From Candidatus Woodwardiibium gallinarum (GTDB taxonomy: Bacteria; Bacillota; Clostridia; Oscillospirales; CAG-382), in NCBI GenBank assembly GCA_904419545.1, contig CAJFRY010000001.1, forward strand, positions 142,948-206,947: DNA of 64,000 bases, given 5' to 3'. Both the position numbers and the translations under genes were made by a program. Numbering within the stretch: the stretch's first letter is position 1; each line of letters starts with the position of its first letter. Below the pieces are notes generated by a model. The model saw only the letters and a program-made list of their open reading frames with translations. It ran no database searches and was not told the DNA's origin. Shown here piece after piece: positions 60,771 through 64,000 of this stretch.

Positions 60771-61772
60771 ATGAAAAAAATCGCATGCGTTCTGTATTTT
60801 CTGCTTATCACGCTTGTCCTTCTGAGCGGCTGCGCGTTGAATGATTCTGTGTGTTCGGAGGATGTTTCGGACGCGGTATCTGACGAAACTTCTTTTGTGT
60901 CCATGGAAGAGACATCTGTGCCGCAGCCTTTCCCGGAAGAAAAGCCCATTCCGATCCCGGACGATCCGCAAGCCGTGCTATTGATGAAAGCGTTTTACAC
61001 GAAGGACGGTTCCGGGTTCATAAGGGAGGATTATCCGAACAAAACGGAGTATTACATTACGACCCCATACGCTCCGGAACGAACATTTGCGCTTTGGGGG
61101 ATGGAGTTTACCGTCGGTCACTGCTACACACGCTTGTACCCTTACACGGATATAAAAGTGCAATGGTATATGACAGCTTCTGACAGCAAAACAGCGGCCA
61201 ACGTCGGTTTTGACGAGGAACGGGACAGATTGGTATATTTGGCTTATTTCAACACAGCTCCGGACGTGGACTATTTGGAGCGGGAACTTGACATGGACGA
61301 ACTGAGCGCACATTGCAAAGCATTTGTCGAAGAACAGACAAAGATGACCGGATGGGTAGAATTCGAAAATATGCGGGAAGAGCCGAATTCGGAAGGGGAA
61401 AAAGCTGCATTTCAATACGGCTTATATAAAAACGGCATCTGTGTATCCTGGGCAGATATTAAAAGCGTGGACAAATGCGGCAATATTCGTCAGTTCAATT
61501 TTATTCCTGTCGGTGACGGCTTGAACGTCAACGTTCCCGATTGGCCCGAAGAAGTATATTTCGAGGCAATTGAGAAAAAACTGAATACGATTTTTGCGGA
61601 TTGTGAACAGGTCGCGGAGGTAAAAGATATAAGGATTGACAATCCCTGCTTGAATTATATACGTGCAAAGGATTCCCGCGCAATCACGCATACGGTATAT
61701 TACACGCTTGTCTATACAGACGGTACGGAGGATTCTTTTCAGACGCTGGTTGCCGTTTTGTACGATGAATAA
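60771..61772 (+). CDS. predicted lipoprotein, function unknown
   Basis: 333 residues. Signal sequence MKKIACVLYFLLITLVLLSGC with lipobox LSGC, an acidic Ser/Val-rich linker (SEDVSDAVSDETSF), then ~290 extracytoplasmic residues with no motif I can name. AT-richer than the flanks. RBS TAAGGAGGCC. Monocistronic. Confidence 0.8.
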   Translation: MKKIACVLYFLLITLVLLSGCALNDSVCSEDVSDAVSDETSFVSMEETSVPQPFPEEKPIPIPDDPQAVLLMKAFYTKDGSGFIREDYPNKTEYYITTPYAPERTFALWGMEFTVGHCYTRLYPYTDIKVQWYMTASDSKTAANVGFDEERDRLVYLAYFNTAPDVDYLERELDMDELSAHCKAFVEEQTKMTGWVEFENMREEPNSEGEKAAFQYGLYKNGICVSWADIKSVDKCGNIRQFNFIPVGDGLNVNVPDWPEEVYFEAIEKKLNTIFADCEQVAEVKDIRIDNPCLNYIRAKDSRAITHTVYYTLVYTDGTEDSFQTLVAVLYDE

Positions 61773-62407
61773 ATCCTGCGTTTGTCTGACGGCTTTTTGC
61801 TTCTTGCGCATATCGGACGTATAGGCGAACGCCGGCGTTTGATTCCCCTAAAAGGCTGAATACGATGACGGCACAAGCAGGAATGCAGTCTCTTCCTTCC
61901 ATTACGTACTTCCCGAGCAGGAGTAATGCTTCTGTTGAGGCTTTTATCCTCGCGCCGGGCTGATGTTGGCTGGCCTTGGAAGAAGACACAGGCAATCCCT
62001 CCAATCGACGACTTTTCGATTGGAGGGATTTTTGCATTTACCGATTGGCTTTTTGCGTCAGTCTATTTGAAAGCCAGGCAACAAGATGCCTCTGCGATTG
62101 TGTTCCGCAGTCGAGGAGTTGAATAAAAACAAAATATTTATGTTTATGCTTTAAAAAGACCATTTGTGATATCTCACAGCGTTAACTCGGCGGTAGAGTG
62201 GTTATGCACCGTATAATGCATTGAAAGAATCCGGCGTTGGTGTATTTAAGGAGGGCAAAGCCGTTGACTTGACTCATAACTTCGCGGACGTCATAGCTTT
62301 GATTGCTATGCTTATCTCCTTTCTGCCGCAGCTTTCGCCGGATACTTCACCGACACAAACCGGCATACCATACTCACAGATTTTTATGGCGTTTTTTGAA
62401 AAAAGCC
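61773..62407. other. gene-poor stretch
   Basis: About 635 bp with no supportable gene. Contains the hairpin at 61994-62033 and, around 62175-62240, a tRNA-like remnant (see rejected list). The ORF at 62221 begins at a TTG, overlaps the next promoter and has no family features. Confidence 0.5.
61994..62033 (+). terminator. perfect terminator-type hairpin
   Basis: 15-bp arms AATCCCTCCAATCGA / TCGATTGGAGGGATT, loop CGACTTT, then TTT. It is 220 bp beyond the lipoprotein stop, so it may end a longer transcript or belong to a lost gene. Confidence 0.65.
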
Positions 62408-62436
62408 TTGTGCTTTCTCATTGTATTTGATATAAT
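62408..62436 (+). promoter_or_regulatory. sigma-A-type promoter of the AI-2E family permease
   Basis: TTGTGC (62408-62413), 17-bp spacer, TATAAT (62431-62436), 36 bp before the start. Confidence 0.75.
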
Positions 62437-62472
62437 AGGAAAGAAGATATCGTGGAAAGGAGGCTTGGCACC

Positions 62473-63855
62473 GTGGAAGGTACACCCAACCCCGAAAAAA
62501 AGCCCGAAGAGGGCACGCAAAAGCGCCGGCTGTATCAGACGCCGGTGTTCAAAAAAGGACTTTTTATCTTTTTGGTTCTTGCCTCTGTGCTCGCATTTGC
62601 GATTGCTGTGTTCCGGCTGGATTCCATTTTGGCAGTCTTCGATCGTATTTTGGGCTATATTATGCCGATTTTTTACGGTATTGCAATGGCCTATCTTCTT
62701 AATCCGGTCGTTGTGTTTTTAACTGCGCGTTTTGAACCTTTTTTCGGGAAACGATGCAAAACCGAGCGGAAAGCAAAGAAGATTTCCAAAGTGCTTTCCA
62801 TTACCTTGGCGGTGCTGTTCGGCATTACGCTGATCACGGTTCTGTGCGTGATGATTATCCCTGAATTGATTTACAGCCTGACCACACTTGCTAAAAGTCT
62901 TCCCGGGGAGTTGGAGCGGGTCATCGACTTTTTGCGCAACGGTATCGATACCGAAGTGTTCTGGGGGGAGACGCTCAAAAGCTTTATTGACAACGCATTT
63001 GACGCATTTAATAATTGGATCACGACGGGTCTGCCGGCGCTTGCGGGGGATATGATATCCTATTTAACCGACAGTGTTATCAGTATCGTCGGCTTTTTGG
63101 TCAATTTCTTTATCGGCATCGTCGTTGCGGTTTATGTTCTTTGCGATAAGGATAAGTTTCGCGGACAGGTCAAAAAGGTGTTGTTTGCATTTTGCAAGCC
63201 GAAAACGGCGAATAAGGTGATTGATACCGCCCGTCACGGACATGAGATTTTCGGAAAATATTTGACCGGAAAAATCATTGATTCGCTCATCGTTGGGATG
63301 ATTAATGCAGTATTTATGCTGATTACCGGAATGCCGTATGTCGTACTGATTTCCGTACTCATCGGCGTTACGAACATCATCCCGTTTTTTGGCCCGTTTA
63401 TCGGCGGCATTCCCGGCGCTCTGTTGCTTCTGCTGATCAATCCAATGGACGGCTGGATTTTTATTATTTTCACCATTATTCTTCAACAGATTGAGGGAAA
63501 CATACTCGCCCCAAAAATTCTCGGTTCAACGACGGGCATCAGCGAATTCTGGGTAACGTTTGCGCTGCTGTTCTTCGGCGGCATTTTCGGATTTGTCGGA
63601 ATGATTGTCGGCGTTCCTCTTTTTGCTGTGATTTATTATCTTGTCCGTATGTGGTTGAATGAGCATTTGAAATCAAAAGGCTTGCCCGTCGTTTCGGAAG
63701 AATACCGAGACGTGGAGCGCTATGACATTGCAAATGGCGGTTTTATAATGCTGCCGCATAATTATCAGGCAGAAAGACGGCAGGCAAAGCGTAATCAGAC
63801 GCGAGGCATTCGTTTCTGGCGCCGTGGAAAGAAAAAAGACGACGATTCAGAATAA
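62473..63855 (+). CDS. AI-2E family transporter (PerM-like permease)
   Basis: 460 residues. A charged N-terminus, then seven or eight membrane helices, including the family motif TNIIPFFGPFIGGIPGALLLLL and LGSTTGISEFWVTFALLFFGGIFGFVGMIVGVPLFAVIYYLVR, and a basic/acidic tail (RRGKKKDDDSE). AI-2E family members include AI-2 exporters (TqsA) and Na+/Li+ antiporters; substrate not determined. The start is taken as the GTG at 62473, 10 bp after AAAGGAGG; the track start (62452) lies on that RBS. Confidence 0.9.
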   Translation: MEGTPNPEKKPEEGTQKRRLYQTPVFKKGLFIFLVLASVLAFAIAVFRLDSILAVFDRILGYIMPIFYGIAMAYLLNPVVVFLTARFEPFFGKRCKTERKAKKISKVLSITLAVLFGITLITVLCVMIIPELIYSLTTLAKSLPGELERVIDFLRNGIDTEVFWGETLKSFIDNAFDAFNNWITTGLPALAGDMISYLTDSVISIVGFLVNFFIGIVVAVYVLCDKDKFRGQVKKVLFAFCKPKTANKVIDTARHGHEIFGKYLTGKIIDSLIVGMINAVFMLITGMPYVVLISVLIGVTNIIPFFGPFIGGIPGALLLLLINPMDGWIFIIFTIILQQIEGNILAPKILGSTTGISEFWVTFALLFFGGIFGFVGMIVGVPLFAVIYYLVRMWLNEHLKSKGLPVVSEEYRDVERYDIANGGFIMLPHNYQAERRQAKRNQTRGIRFWRRGKKKDDDSE

Positions 63856-63865
63856 AAGAGAGGGA

Positions 63866-63908
63866 ATGTCATTGTGATTGTCCGTAAAAACGGACAGTCA
63901 AATGACAT
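63866..63908 (+). repeat. nested inverted repeat at the insertion junction
   Basis: Outer ATGTCATT (63866-63873) / AATGACAT (63901-63908); inner GTCCGT-aaaa-ACGGAC (63880-63895). It may be the terminator of the AI-2E gene; the IS end abuts it. Confidence 0.6.
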
Positions 63909-64000
63909 GCCCCCTGTCAAGTAGACATTTTTTGTGGACACCTGTTATGCAGCATAAGCATAACGGACTTCCATCGGGGTTTGTCCTGTCTTGAGCTGTA
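63908..64000. mobile_element. left end of an IS3-like (IS150 type) insertion sequence, continues beyond window
   Basis: Begins TGCCCCCTGTCAAGTAGACA, followed by TTTTTTGTGGACA, then the end of a transposase on the minus strand. The TG start and Gln-Thr-Pro-Met-Glu C-terminus are typical of IS3-family elements. The other end and target duplication are outside the window. Confidence 0.7.
63945..64000 (-). CDS. IS3-family transposase, C-terminal fragment (cut by window edge)
   Basis: Reading inward from 64000 on the minus strand, the visible end is QLKTGQTPMEVRYAYAA followed by TAA (63945-63947). The GQTPMEVR ending is a hallmark of the catalytic OrfB C-terminus of IS150-like transposases. Only ~17 residues are visible and not listed in the track. 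Confidence 0.7.
   Translation of the reverse strand, partial: QLKTGQTPMEVRYAYAA

Noticed and set aside
62175-62240. tRNA-like sequence (D-arm ACTCGGCGGTAGAGT, possible GTTAT/ATAAT anticodon stem)
   Set aside because: Resembles a tRNA D-arm, but the anticodon loop GCACCGT lacks U33 and there is no proper T-arm (TTCGAAT) or CCA end. At best a decayed tRNA relic.
62221-62430. 69-aa ORF
   Set aside because: TTG start, poor RBS spacing, overlaps the AI-2E promoter, no homology features.

Overview
The window looks like a chromosomal segment of an anaerobic, Gram-positive, spore-forming Clostridia (Oscillospirales- or Christensenellales-like; the exact family is not determinable from sequence reading alone). 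Evidence: strong AGGAGG ribosome binding sites, TTGACA/TATAAT promoters with 17-bp spacers, sporulation sigma factor K with its pro-sequence, the Firmicutes yicC-remA-gmk-rpoZ-priA-def-fmt-rsmB-rlmN-prpC-prkC-rsgA gene order, an electron-bifurcating-type [FeFe] hydrogenase operon, a glycyl radical enzyme with its activase, and secreted proteins with a dockerin-like tail. GC looks moderately high (mid-50s by eye), with AT-richer patches at about 48-52 kb and 60.7-61.8 kb.

Layout. 0-1.4 kb (minus): ABC exporter (permease cut by the window edge, plus ATPase). 1.5-3.5 kb (plus): DUF5685 protein, J-domain protein with a Cys-rich tail, small membrane protein. 3.5-19.3 kb (plus): a long, tightly packed housekeeping run for RNA quality control, nucleotide metabolism, transcription, replication restart, N-terminal Met processing, rRNA modification, Ser/Thr phosphosignalling, ribosome assembly and phosphatidylserine synthesis. 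19.5-20.1 kb: a multiply frameshifted aquaporin pseudogene. 20.3-21.7 kb: an unusual XRE-type HTH protein whose remaining ~400 residues resemble the PolC polymerase core. 21.8-28.5 kb: metallo-beta-lactamase-fold hydrolase, rpmE, hflX, a GH25 lysozyme, a large beta-helix/Ig-like surface protein and a hairpin-rich non-coding stretch. 28.5-36.8 kb (minus): a ten-gene hydrogenase operon in which the catalytic subunits (NuoE-like, thioredoxin-like ferredoxin, NuoF-like, HydA) are interleaved with apparent sensor/regulatory genes (two DRTGG proteins, two GHKL ATPases, a PHP protein and a hydrogenase-like iron-sulfur protein). 37-43.8 kb: Gfo/Idh/MocA oxidoreductase behind a structured leader, NatAB-like ABC exporter, CBM9-like surface protein, thiN, OGG1-type glycosylase, DUF6062. 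43.97-44.08 kb: a cluster of five DnaA-box-like 9-mers. 44.1-47.8 kb (minus): tsaD, rimI, lipoprotein, dCMP deaminase, galU. 48-52 kb: glycyl radical enzyme, activase and divergent AraC regulator. 52.1-54.4 kb (minus): tiny Cys-rich peptide, proA, proB. 54.5-64 kb (plus): maf, a phosphodiester-glycosidase/dockerin surface protein, sigK, a sugar-isomerase/oxidoreductase pair, a lipoprotein, an AI-2E-type permease, and at the right edge the end of an IS3-like insertion sequence.

How it fits together. Most of the window is core genome. The parts most worth attention are the HTH-PolC-like fusion, the regulatory genes embedded in the hydrogenase operon, the divergent glycyl radical locus, the DnaA-box cluster away from any dnaA gene, and a terminator hairpin that buries the sigK start codon. 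No rRNA, intact tRNA, CRISPR array or prophage was seen. All family assignments are from motif recognition without database search.
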